A stretch of 9,807 nucleotides of DNA. Origin: STF1-138 sp035356975. GTDB taxonomy: Bacteria; Patescibacteriota; Patescibacteriia; UBA1558; S5-K13. The translations under genes were made by a program, and so were the position numbers. Every line of letters starts with the position of its first letter. The stretch's first letter is position 1. The notes under the pieces are model-generated. The model did no database searches. It saw only the letters and a list, made by a program, of their open reading frames with translations, and was not told where the DNA came from. The stretch spans positions 1 through 9,807 of the forward strand of contig DAORGW010000033.1 in assembly GCA_035356975.1 (NCBI GenBank), in the 5' to 3' direction. Positions 1-6,849 of the stretch are shown in pieces.

Positions 1-1
1 T

Positions 2-490
2 TGCTATATCGTTGCTATTAAGCTAGATGCTCACATAGCCACGATAACCAAAAATAAACTAAGCGATTCAAGAATGTCAAGGTTTATTGAAAAAATATCT
101 GAGCACTTCCAAACGGCCAATAAATTTTAGGTTATTCTGGCTTTTGCTGTAAATGAAAAGAACAAGTTGCAACAAATTTTTGATTTCTCAACGACTTGGG
201 TAGTCTCATTTTGGTCTAGAACAATTTTTCCAAAGTGGCTCACTAGCAACTGTCGATATAAACAAAGCTTATAGTAAAAATTCATTTGAGGTCTACCCCA
301 AAAAATATACTGCCAGCGATACTCATAAAAGTATCTTGTCAAAATTAACACACAAGGAGCAAAAAATTATAGCCAATCCCCTATTTTATTCGATTTTTTG
401 AAAAAATATCTCACAACATATAAATATGGTAAAGAAATGTATCCAAAATTCCTTAATACTTTTTCCAAAATTGTTGACCTAAAAACATAA
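2..490 (+). pseudogene. Decayed 3' end of an unidentified coding region
   Basis: No intact gene is present in the first 570 bases, but protein-like reading frames succeed one another on the + strand. Bases 2-130 read as 42 residues containing YIVAIKLDAHIA and MSRFIEKISEHF, ending at TAG. The same frame stays open after that stop to about base 200. A second frame from about 204 to 401 gives SHFGLEQFFQSGS and later SKLTHKEQKIIANPLF. The first frame resumes at 392-490 with DFLKKYLTTYKYGKEMYPKF. Charged and aromatic residues are mixed as in real protein, and consecutive segments join end to end. I read this as a gene remnant with two frame changes and one nonsense codon that entered from beyond the left edge. 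I cannot name the family. AT-rich DNA can produce short open frames by chance, so confidence is limited. Confidence 0.35.
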
Positions 491-502
491 ACTTAATATA
501 CT
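474..502 (+). promoter_or_regulatory. Sigma-70-like promoter for the protease operon
   Basis: TTGACC (474-479) and TATACT (497-502) are separated by 17 bases, each matching the consensus hexamers at five of six positions. A start near 509 would give a leader of about 63 bases before the subtilase ATG at 572. The promoter overlaps the end of the upstream gene remnant. Confidence 0.5.
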
Positions 503-571
503 AATAATATTACAGCTCTAGATACAATCACCCAATGTTGAGATGTAAATGTCAATAATTTATTAAAAAAT

Positions 572-1474
572 ATGAAAAATTTTGAAAAAATTGAACATAG
601 TCAGGAACAACAAATGCAAATTTCTCGTTTTGAAGATTTAAGAAATAAAGATTTATCCGACCAAAATCTTTCAAAAATACCCATTGAAGTCTTACAAACC
701 GTAGATTTTGACACAGAAACTATATGGCCAGAAAAAGATAAATTGCCAAATGGCTTTAACCCAAAAAAACTTTTAAAGAAAAGCAAAAACCCTGGACTTG
801 GAATTAAAAAATTACATGAGCAGGGAATCACTGGGCAAGGGATTGTTGTGGCTATTATTGATCAGAAACTGGATATAAATCATCCAGAATATAAAGATTC
901 TATTTCTGATTATCAAGAATACGACGAAGCAAAAAATGAACCAATAAGTATGCATGGACCAGCCGTAACAAGTTTGCTGGTTGGGAAAGATTGCGGTGTA
1001 GCACCTGGAGCTAAATTAGTTTATAAGGCCGTGCCATCGGACCATTATTTTTATGGTTGGTCTAAGGCCCTAAATGACATCATCGAAAACAATAAACATA
1101 TTCCACAAAACGAACAAGTTAGAATTGTTAGCTGTTCCATTGGCTATATGACAGACAACCCAGAACCAGGGCTGGATAAATGGATTAAGACAATACAAAA
1201 AGCACAAGAGGCGGGAATTTTTGTTATAGATGTTGGGGGCGATAAAATTGATATTAATTTTACTGGTGGGGGGAGCCCAGAAAATAAAGACGACTTCGAA
1301 AGTTATCGTCCTTGGTTACATCACAATGATGACGAAGAAGAACTAGATAAACTTATTACTGAAGACAATATTGATGAGATATTAAAAAGTATCAAAGAAA
1401 CTAAAATAATTGTTCCATCTGATTACCGTACTATGGCATCTTCATGGAGTAAAAAAGGTCAATATATGTATAGT
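572..1474 (+). pseudogene. Subtilisin-like (S8) protease, N-terminal fragment
   Basis: This is the first 301 residues of a subtilase-family serine protease. The catalytic Asp lies in AIIDQKLDINHPEY (Asp97) and the catalytic His in SMHGPAVTSLLVG (His128), with the usual structural strand IVSCSIG near residue 186. The frame runs to TMASSWSKKGQYMYS and stops at TGA (1475-1477), before the Gly-x-Ser-x-x-x-Pro segment any active subtilase needs. That segment occurs in frame-compatible form at about 7802-7999, so the gene is split rather than naturally short. Rejoined, the protein would be about 365 residues. No signal peptide is seen, so the parent enzyme was probably cytoplasmic. The canonical oxyanion AGN is not obvious; FVIDVGGDK stands there. 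The fragment cannot be catalytic alone. ATG 572 has an A-rich leader and no Shine-Dalgarno. Confidence 0.85.
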
Positions 1475-1475
1475 T

Positions 1476-1513
1476 GAATTATTAAATTAATAATGTTTTA
1501 AATTTATAAATTA
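1476..1513. repeat. 38-bp imperfect direct repeat, copy 1
   Basis: This stretch matches 2243-2280 at 32 of 38 positions without gaps, starting with an identical GAATTATTAAA. It begins only four bases inside the left junction of the insertion. Copy 2 is the untranslated leader of the gene at 2287. The low complexity of this AT-rich DNA lowers its weight. Confidence 0.45.
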
Positions 1514-1551
1514 TTTTTTAGGACTAGATAATTATATAAAATATATAAGTC

Positions 1552-1579
1552 TTTATATAGATGGTAATATTGTTATAAT
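1552..1579 (+). promoter_or_regulatory. Probable promoter of the NYN gene
   Basis: A perfect TATAAT lies at 1574-1579, with a weak -35 candidate TTTATA at 1552-1557 (16-base spacer). Transcription would begin near 1586, just before the ATG at 1593. That argues for a nearly leaderless message and against the overlapping ATG at 1578 as the true start. Confidence 0.4.
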
Positions 1580-1592
1580 GATATATTTTTAT

Positions 1593-2105
1593 ATGGACAA
1601 AAATACTAAAAATAATTATGCCTTTATTGATAGTCAAAATTTAAATCTTGGCATTAACAAATTAAATTGGAAACTTGATTTTAAAAGGTTTCGTATTTAT
1701 TTAAAAGAGAAATATGAAGTTTCTCGAGCATTTTTGTTTATTGGATTTATTCCAGAAAATCAAGATTTATATTCTTCTTTACAAAAAGATGGTTATATAT
1801 TAATTTTTAAACCGGTTTTACTCAATGGCGAAGGGCAACCAAAAGGAAATGTTGATGCTGATTTAGTGTTACAAACAATGATAGAATTAAATAATTTTGA
1901 TCAAGCAGTTATTGTGTCTAGTGATGGTGATTTTTATTGTTTAGTTAAATATCTATATGAACAAGGAAAATTATCCAGAGTTATTAGTCCGGATGTAAAA
2001 AACTGTTCAAAATTATTAAAGAAGACTGCTAAAGAGAAAATAGTGTTTATGGATAACTTAAGAAATAAGCTTGAATATATAGCCAAAGAAAAAAGCACCA
2101 CTTAA
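1593..2105 (+). CDS. NYN-domain (PIN-like, LabA/DUF88-type) putative RNase
   Basis: The protein is about 170 residues and consists of a single NYN domain, a PIN-like fold associated with metal-dependent RNA cleavage. Visible hallmarks, numbered from the start used here, are AFIDSQNLNLG near the N-terminus (Asp13), KGNVDADLVLQTM in the middle (Asp88 and Asp90) and VSSDGDFYCLVKYL (Asp111 and Asp113). These acidic residues form the expected metal-binding cluster. A basic C-terminal helix follows. An ATG at 1578 is in frame, but it overlaps the -10 hexamer, so ATG 1593 (MDKNTKNNYAF) is preferred. The gene is monocistronic: it has its own promoter, and a strong hairpin terminator begins inside its last codons. 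There is no signal peptide, so it is probably cytoplasmic. The substrate cannot be inferred, and RNase activity rests on family knowledge only. Confidence 0.8.
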   Translation: MDKNTKNNYAFIDSQNLNLGINKLNWKLDFKRFRIYLKEKYEVSRAFLFIGFIPENQDLYSSLQKDGYILIFKPVLLNGEGQPKGNVDADLVLQTMIELNNFDQAVIVSSDGDFYCLVKYLYEQGKLSRVISPDVKNCSKLLKKTAKEKIVFMDNLRNKLEYIAKEKSTT

Positions 2106-2133
2106 AGACAAAACTTTAAGAGGTGCTTTTTAA
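2091..2133 (+). terminator. Rho-independent terminator overlapping the NYN stop codon
   Basis: The left arm (2091-2107) and right arm (2114-2130) pair over 17 bases with a single mismatch around a 6-base loop. The GC-richer part is GCACC/GGTGC, and a T-run follows. The left arm encodes the last four codons plus the TAA of the NYN gene. It separates the NYN gene from the operon that starts at 2287. Confidence 0.85.
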
Positions 2134-2200
2134 TAGAAATTCTATTATTAATATAACATAGGTAAGTTAAAAAAGCAAGGGTTTATAAATTTGGCTAATA

Positions 2201-2229
2201 TTTACTCAATTTTTTTATAGTGCTATAAT
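2201..2229 (+). promoter_or_regulatory. Promoter of the 2287-6822 operon
   Basis: TTTACT (2201-2206) and a perfect TATAAT (2224-2229) are 17 bases apart. A start near 2236 gives a leader of about 50 bases ending at ATG 2287. No other convincing promoter is seen before 6822, and gene gaps there are 7-42 bases, so this promoter probably drives the whole cluster. Confidence 0.6.
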
Positions 2230-2242
2230 ATCAGCAAAGGTC

Positions 2243-2280
2243 GAATTATTAAACTAATAGCGTTTTTAAATAATAAATTA
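2243..2280. repeat. 38-bp imperfect direct repeat, copy 2 (operon leader)
   Basis: It matches 1476-1513 at 32 of 38 positions. It lies between the predicted transcription start and the ATG at 2287, so it is part of the 5' untranslated leader. It contains no Shine-Dalgarno sequence. Confidence 0.45.
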
Positions 2281-2286
2281 AAATTT

Positions 2287-3708
2287 ATGAATAATAATAA
2301 AATCTTTAAAAAAATTAATTTTTTAGTAATTCTGATCGGATTAGCTTTTATTTTTGTGGGTGCTAATTCAGTAAATGCTCAAAATTTAACAGCAGGTGGA
2401 GATAGTTTTGAAACTGCTACAGCAATTCAACCTGGAACTTATCAAGTTGGATCATTTGGAGAGGGAGAGACCTCTTTTTATTCTTTTTCTGGAAAAGCTG
2501 GTCAATTAGTAAAAATTAGATGGAGTGGTTATATTGGTATAACTCTTTATAATGCTGATCAAGAAGTTTTAGGTGATGAAAATGGATATTCAGTTGGTGC
2601 AAAATATGAAAATATTTGGCTTCCTAACTCAACAAAAGATAATTATACATATTATCTTAAAATATATAATGATATTTTTTCGGAATTAGATCCTTTTGCT
2701 TTAGAAGTTTCTTTGTCTGATTATTATGATGCCGATTCTAAAACAGATGCCGGTGATACATTTAATAATGCCTTAGATGTTACTTTAGGAGATTATCAGG
2801 GTCATTTAGCAGCCGAATATATGAATAGTTATGGAACTGATAATGTTGATTATTATAAAATTTCAGTTAAAAAAGGAGTAACTTATGAATTTAAAGTTTC
2901 GCCACCCACTGATGGTGTAGCGGATGTGGAATTATTAAATCAAAAAAGAGAATTATTAGATTCAGCCTATTCTTCAAACGATGGGGCTGTTGTTTCCATG
3001 TTTTTAACCCCAGTAACCAATACTAATGTTTTTTTAACAATAAAAGGAAATAATTATGATAATTCTGCTATAGCTTTTGATTATGATTTAAGTATAAAAA
3101 CATCAGATTCTTTAAATAAATTTTATGCTTGTCAAGATGATTATTGTCAATTTGTTGGAGAATACTCTACTTTAGAAGATTGTCAAAAAGAGAATGCTAA
3201 AACTTGTTATGAAAATTCAGATTGTGATGAAAATTGTGAAGGTATTATTGGTGGAGATCTAGACGAGTTTGATGAGGAAGATACAGGATTAGAAGTAGGT
3301 TCAATTGTTCCAGGATTAATGGATAAATTTCCTTATCAATCAGATTCCTTTTCTTTTTTTAAATCATTTTGGAAGTGGGCAGCTCTATATTTAATATTAG
3401 CATTGGTTTTCTATATCTATTTAGCTATTTGTCTTCAAGCACTAGCCAAAAAGACAAATATACCTAATGGTTGGTTAGCTTGGATTCCTGTAGCTAATAT
3501 TTTTCTTCTTCTTCAAATTGCTCAAAAACCTTTATGGTGGTTTATTTTACTTCTTATCCCAATAGTTAATATTATTATTGGCATTATTCTTTGGATGAAA
3601 ATAGCTGAAAGAGTAAATAAACCAAATTGGTTAGGAATTTTAATTATTGTACCAGTAGTTGGAATAGTTATACCTGGTTATTTGGCTTTCTCAGTAAAAA
3701 AAAAATAG
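2287..3708 (+). CDS. Secreted/membrane protein: two PPC-like domains, six-Cys segment, DUF5684
   Basis: The 473-residue protein has a signal peptide (residues 1-31, lysines then a hydrophobic stretch ending NSVNA before QN). Two beta-rich extracytoplasmic domains follow at about 35-143 and 153-271. Both open with a GD-[ST]-F-x-x-A motif and carry a YxxF/YYKI-type strand, as in bacterial pre-peptidase C-terminal (PPC-like) domains. Residues 280-318 hold six cysteines (282, 287, 299, 307, 313, 317), enough for three disulfides. After an acidic linker, hydrophobic segments at about 362-388, 396-412, 417-437 and 449-468 match DUF5684 (NGWLAWIPVANIFLLLQIA, WLGILIIVP, PGYLAFS). It is probably membrane-anchored with its beta domains outside. 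It is first in the operon. It ends at TAG right after an A10 run (3696-3705), where a -1 shift would continue into the zinc-ribbon frame. The function is unknown; PPC-like domains usually bind or present. Confidence 0.8.
   Translation: MNNNKIFKKINFLVILIGLAFIFVGANSVNAQNLTAGGDSFETATAIQPGTYQVGSFGEGETSFYSFSGKAGQLVKIRWSGYIGITLYNADQEVLGDENGYSVGAKYENIWLPNSTKDNYTYYLKIYNDIFSELDPFALEVSLSDYYDADSKTDAGDTFNNALDVTLGDYQGHLAAEYMNSYGTDNVDYYKISVKKGVTYEFKVSPPTDGVADVELLNQKRELLDSAYSSNDGAVVSMFLTPVTNTNVFLTIKGNNYDNSAIAFDYDLSIKTSDSLNKFYACQDDYCQFVGEYSTLEDCQKENAKTCYENSDCDENCEGIIGGDLDEFDEEDTGLEVGSIVPGLMDKFPYQSDSFSFFKSFWKWAALYLILALVFYIYLAICLQALAKKTNIPNGWLAWIPVANIFLLLQIAQKPLWWFILLLIPIVNIIIGIILWMKIAERVNKPNWLGILIIVPVVGIVIPGYLAFSVKKK
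3696..3705 (+). other. A10 slippery run joining two reading frames
   Basis: Ten consecutive A's precede the TAG of the DUF5684 gene. The downstream zinc-ribbon frame is exactly -1 relative to it and open through this run (KKK-IENAGF). Polymerase or ribosome slippage here would make one protein of about 600 residues. It may equally be a real one-base indel or a sequencing error in a homopolymer. Confidence 0.55.
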
Positions 3709-4091
3709 AAAACGCTGGTTTTCAATCAGGAACAGGGACTAAAGAAGCTAATAAACCGATTGTTGGCTATAAACATTCTTGTAAATATTGCGAAAAATTA
3801 ATTCCACCTAATTCAATCACTTGTCCGTTTTGTGAAAAAACAAATCCTTTAGGTCCTGAGCGTTGTCCTCGATGTCATGAACCAATAGAAAAAGATTGGA
3901 AGGTTTGCGCTAAATGTAATCAAAGTTTGAGAATTGTTTGTCCCTATTGTGAAAAGATAACTTTTTTTGGTGATCATTGCGAGGATTGCGGTGAACGACT
4001 TTTAGTTAAATGTCCTTCCTGTGGTCAAGAACAGCCTCCAATTGGTGATAATTGTATTAAATGTAATAAACCTTTAAAAAAGGAAAAATAA
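3705..4091 (+). CDS. Multi-zinc-ribbon segment, no start of its own (fused by -1 shift?)
   Basis: About 128 residues hold eight CxxC knuckles in order: CKYC, CPFC, CPRC, CAKC, CPYC, CEDC, CPSC, CIKC. That is enough for four zinc ribbons of the double-zinc-ribbon type, a fold used for protein or nucleic-acid contacts. The frame lacks a believable initiation site. The nearest in-frame ATG (3627) lies inside the DUF5684 coding region and would add an out-of-frame, non-protein-like stretch. The frame is open back into the A10 run, so it most likely forms the C-terminus of the upstream protein after a -1 shift. The coordinates start at the first codon after the run. If fused to a membrane protein the ribbons should face the reducing cytoplasm, which needs the last DUF5684 segment to leave the C-terminus inside; this is untested. 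The next gene starts 21 bases downstream. Confidence 0.7.
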   Translation: MENAGFQSGTGTKEANKPIVGYKHSCKYCEKLIPPNSITCPFCEKTNPLGPERCPRCHEPIEKDWKVCAKCNQSLRIVCPYCEKITFFGDHCEDCGERLLVKCPSCGQEQPPIGDNCIKCNKPLKKEK

Positions 4092-4112
4092 TTAATATTT
4101 AATTTAAAATCT

Positions 4113-4493
4113 ATGAACGAAGAAAAATTGCCAAATCAAAACCAAGATAATTCATCGTCAAATCAAAATCAAAAAGATTCCTTAAAAGATAAGAATCAAA
4201 AAAATACTGGCATGGCCATTGTTGCTTATATTATTTTTTTCATTCCTCTTTTGACAGAATCAAAAAATGATCCTTTTGTAAAATATCATGTTAAACAAGG
4301 ATTACTTATTTTTATTGGTTGGATATTGATTAGTATTATTAGTTGGATTCTTCCTTGGCAATTAGGTATAATTGTAACCATTTTAAATCTTGGTGTTTTT
4401 GTTTTAATGATTATTGGAATTATGAGTGCCGCTAAAGGAGAACAAAAACCATTACCAATTATTGGAAAATTTGGGGAACAATTTAAATTTTAA
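4113..4493 (+). CDS. Tic20-like / DUF4870-type small membrane protein
   Basis: This 126-residue protein has a polar Asn/Gln/Lys-rich N-terminal tail (residues 1-32). Three predicted membrane helices follow at about 34-49, 61-80 and 83-104. Between the first two is the family hallmark PFVKYHVKQGLLIFI, in which a His and Gln follow an aromatic residue as the second helix begins. A short conserved-looking C-terminus (KPLPIIGKFGEQFKF) closes it, also typical of DUF4870/Tic20-like bacterial proteins. The family's role is not established; the plastid relatives belong to protein import. It is the third unit of the operon, 21 bases after the zinc-ribbon frame and 42 before the next gene. The ATG has an A/T leader without a Shine-Dalgarno. 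The low-complexity tail could bind a cytosolic partner, but that is inference. Confidence 0.75.
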   Translation: MNEEKLPNQNQDNSSSNQNQKDSLKDKNQKNTGMAIVAYIIFFIPLLTESKNDPFVKYHVKQGLLIFIGWILISIISWILPWQLGIIVTILNLGVFVLMIIGIMSAAKGEQKPLPIIGKFGEQFKF

Positions 4494-4535
4494 TTAAAGG
4501 TCGTGATTAATAAAATTTAATTTAATAAAAAATAT

Positions 4536-5204
4536 ATGGCGCTTCAACCATTTACTGATAATTATATTGATAACAGCACTGAGGCTGGATTTCAATTTAC
4601 TTTTAATTGTGCTGTTTGCGGTGAAGGTTATAAAACAAAATTTATTCCTTCTAAAACCTACAAAAAGAAAGGAGTATTTAAAACTATCGGAGGAATTATA
4701 GGGGCAGCTTCACAAATAGCCGGTAAGTATAGTGTGGGCTATGGAGTAGAAAGAGGAGCTGATGTAATTAGTGAAAGTTTCGGTGAAATGTCTCCAGCTT
4801 GGCGCAAAGAACATGATATTGCTTTTGAAGAAGCTCAAGTTGAAACTAAAGCTCATTTTCATCGTTGTCCAAAATGTACCCAATGGGTTTGTGAAAATTG
4901 TTGGAATGAGCAAGAAAATTTATGTGTTAGTTGTGCTCCAAGGGAAGCAATTGAAATAGCAGCTGCTCGAGCTAAAAAAAGATCAGCTGATATTACAGCT
5001 AAAACTAGTATGACTTCGGTTTTTACTGGAGAAATAGAAGGCAAACAAACTATTTGTCCTTCTTGTGGTAAGCCAGCCGGAACTGGTAAATTCTGTGTTA
5101 ATTGTGGTACTTCTTTAAAATTTATCACATGTAAAAAATGTGGTGCGAAAAATTTAACTGGAATAAAATTTTGTGGTAATTGCGGAGACAATTTAAAAAA
5201 ATAA
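4536..5204 (+). CDS. Zinc-ribbon protein with 14-plus cysteines and helical insert
   Basis: The protein has 222 residues. Paired cysteines lie at 25/28, 111/114, 119/122, 130/133, 174/177, 187/190, 199/202 and 213/216. The last two ribbons are canonical (CPSCG...FCVNCG and CKKCG...FCGNCG). The first pair (CAVC) is separated from the next (CPKC) by about 80 residues that include a Gly/Ala-rich stretch (GGIIGAASQIAGKY) and a charged helix. That suggests one zinc site interrupted by an inserted helical hairpin. No signal peptide or clear membrane helix is present, so it is probably cytoplasmic. It sits mid-operon, 42 bases after the Tic20-like gene and 12 before the EF-Tu-domain-like gene. It resembles the broad class of bacterial zinc-ribbon adaptors found near membrane proteins. 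I cannot assign a partner or reaction. Confidence 0.75.
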   Translation: MALQPFTDNYIDNSTEAGFQFTFNCAVCGEGYKTKFIPSKTYKKKGVFKTIGGIIGAASQIAGKYSVGYGVERGADVISESFGEMSPAWRKEHDIAFEEAQVETKAHFHRCPKCTQWVCENCWNEQENLCVSCAPREAIEIAAARAKKRSADITAKTSMTSVFTGEIEGKQTICPSCGKPAGTGKFCVNCGTSLKFITCKKCGAKNLTGIKFCGNCGDNLKK

Positions 5205-5216
5205 ATATAAAAATAT

Positions 5217-5492
5217 ATGCAAGGGGTTTTTGTACCAAAAACCATATTTAAGGTTATGAATAAAGGATTGGTTATTTTTGGTTGTCTTAAAAGTGGAGTT
5301 TTAAAATCGGGAATGACATTAAAAATAGACAAAACCAATATTCCTTTATTAGGTTTGGAAATTCTTAATAAAAAAATAGAAGAAATTAAAGAAGGAGAAA
5401 AATTTGCCGAGCAATTAGGAATAATTTTACCAGAAATGGCTGAAAAAATTATAGCCAAAAATATTAATAAAGAGATAATTTTTAAAGAATAA
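5217..5492 (+). CDS. Stand-alone EF-Tu domain-2-like beta-barrel protein
   Basis: The 91-residue protein has the shape of domain 2 of translational GTPases (GTP_EFTU_D2). It opens with VFKV-like strands (TIFKVMNKGLVIFGCLKSG). The spacing G-L-V-I-F-G-C-L-x-S-G-x-L-K-x-G-M-x-L-K-I then matches the family pattern GxVxxGxVxxGxLKxGMxLxI. A KKIEEIKEGE segment corresponds to the usual 'K-x-V-E-E-A-x-x-G' turn, and LGIILP follows. There is no G domain (no P-loop, no NKxD) here or nearby, so it cannot be a GTPase by itself. It may act as a small binding module, or it may be a pared-down fragment kept for another use. It lies between the zinc-ribbon gene (12 bases upstream) and the 440-residue gene (7 bases downstream), clearly in the same operon. 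The assignment is by motif spacing only. Confidence 0.6.
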   Translation: MQGVFVPKTIFKVMNKGLVIFGCLKSGVLKSGMTLKIDKTNIPLLGLEILNKKIEEIKEGEKFAEQLGIILPEMAEKIIAKNINKEIIFKE

Positions 5493-5499
5493 ATTAATT

Positions 5500-6822
5500 A
5501 TGAAACAAAAAAATAATCAACAAATAAATCAAGAATCTTCAAATGAAGTTGTTAATAAAGCGAGTAATATTGATTTTAAGAAGGATGTTAATAAGAAAAA
5601 AAAGAAACCAGATATTATTTTTAAAACTAATGGAAAATTTGTTTTAATTGATAAACATGAAATAGAGATTGAATCTAATCAAGCTAGATTTATTTTAGAT
5701 GAAGAAAAATTATCTGTTTTAGCGGAAAGTGGTAAGGCCACACTAATTTTTTTAAGAGATATTATTGATTTTTGGGATCAAGATTACAAAATCAATTTAT
5801 TATTTTCTGAAGGTAAATTAATTATTTCTGAACTTGGTTATGAAAATGATGATTTTATTAAAGCTTTTACAAAAATTCGTCATGAAATAATTCAACAAGA
5901 TCTGTTAATGAAAGAAAAAGTTATAAAAACTGGATTTAAAGGTAATTATAATTATCAAGAATTAAATAAAGAATGTTCAGGAGAGGCTATGGTTGAAATT
6001 TGTGATACTGGAATAGTAATAAAACCAGAACGAGGTGATCTTGTTAGAATACCCTATAGTGAAATTAATCAATTTTCTGAAAAAGATTATAAAATTTCTA
6101 TTATTACTGATAATGCTTCAATATCATTATTTTCTTTTGGAGAAAAATTTGATAGCTTAAATAAAATTATTAAGGAAACTTTAGCCGAATTGTCATTAAA
6201 AACTCAAGAACTTTTAAAAGAATTTTTACCAGATTTTAATCCTTTAACTATTAAAAAAGTTAGCGAACTTTTAAAAGATGGACGAGCAATAAGTAAAAAT
6301 AAACTTGATGAAATTTCATCACAAATTTGGTTAAATTTGGAACAAAAATTGAATAAAATAGGTATTTTAGAATCTTATCAATATTTAAAAACATTATCTA
6401 CTATTGATAATTTTTTTATTGGTATCAAAAGAGATTTAATGGGAGATATGACTGGAGAATATTTGTGGTTACTTATTCCTATTAGTTCTAAATCCGGTCA
6501 TAAATTTTTAGTTATGGAAACAGGATCTACTATTGAAGGCGGAGGCAAAGCCACTTATTTATTTAAAATGATGAAAGATAAAAATATTGATGATTTAATT
6601 AAAAAATTTAATCATTGTATGTTAGCTATAAATTTTAGAAGAGAACCAATATATATTAAAGATGAAGAATTAGAAAAACCAGAATATTTAAAGTATAAAA
6701 TAGCCATAACTAAGATTCCAGAATTAAAATTACTTCGTCAACTTTTTATTGGTCGGGTTTTCCATACTTCATTAGAGGATTGGAAGGAAGATTTCAATAG
6801 TTTAATTAATGGTAATAATTAA
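5500..6822 (+). CDS. Unrecognised 440-aa protein with duplicated PH-like beta domain
   Basis: I do not recognise this family. Residues 1-38 are a polar, Lys/Asn-rich tail. Two beta-rich domains follow, about 62-130 and 163-231, repeating with a constant offset of 101 residues and no gaps. DYKI recurs at 95-98 and 196-199, DIIDF (87-91) aligns with EINQF (188-192), and each unit ends in an amphipathic helix (FIKAFTKIRHEI; SLNKIIKETLAEL). The pattern of strands plus terminal helix resembles PH-like domains. Residues 232-440 are mixed alpha/beta, with a helical region at 250-300, a hydrophobic strand YLWLLIPIS, a glycine cluster EGGGKATY (346-353) and a basic C-terminal part. There is no signal peptide and no membrane helix. 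It is the last gene of the operon, 7 bases after the barrel gene, and no terminator is evident before the IS that follows. Confidence 0.7.
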   Translation: MKQKNNQQINQESSNEVVNKASNIDFKKDVNKKKKKPDIIFKTNGKFVLIDKHEIEIESNQARFILDEEKLSVLAESGKATLIFLRDIIDFWDQDYKINLLFSEGKLIISELGYENDDFIKAFTKIRHEIIQQDLLMKEKVIKTGFKGNYNYQELNKECSGEAMVEICDTGIVIKPERGDLVRIPYSEINQFSEKDYKISIITDNASISLFSFGEKFDSLNKIIKETLAELSLKTQELLKEFLPDFNPLTIKKVSELLKDGRAISKNKLDEISSQIWLNLEQKLNKIGILESYQYLKTLSTIDNFFIGIKRDLMGDMTGEYLWLLIPISSKSGHKFLVMETGSTIEGGGKATYLFKMMKDKNIDDLIKKFNHCMLAINFRREPIYIKDEELEKPEYLKYKIAITKIPELKLLRQLFIGRVFHTSLEDWKEDFNSLINGNN

Positions 6823-6849
6823 GATAAGCGTCTGTCGCGCCCATGTGAT

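Noticed and set aside
127..351. Open frame on the - strand of 74 codons
   Set aside because: It lies opposite protein-like + strand segments, has an unlikely Tyr/Phe/Trp-heavy start and no promoter or neighbour on that strand.
399..1477. TGA recoding (as in Gracilibacteria/Absconditabacteria) to explain the breaks at 399 and 1475
   Set aside because: All intact genes end in TAA or TAG, but they use ordinary GGN glycine and TGG tryptophan codons. Reading TGA as sense at 1475 adds only a few residues before TAA and does not supply the catalytic serine.
3627..3704. ATG 3627 as the true start of the zinc-ribbon gene
   Set aside because: The 26 codons before the A-run are an out-of-frame reading of the DUF5684 membrane segment and not protein-like.
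4859..5458. 199-codon open frame on the - strand
   Set aside because: It is antisense to two well-supported genes (zinc ribbon and barrel protein) and reads as a low-quality Pro/Phe/Leu-rich shadow of their codons.
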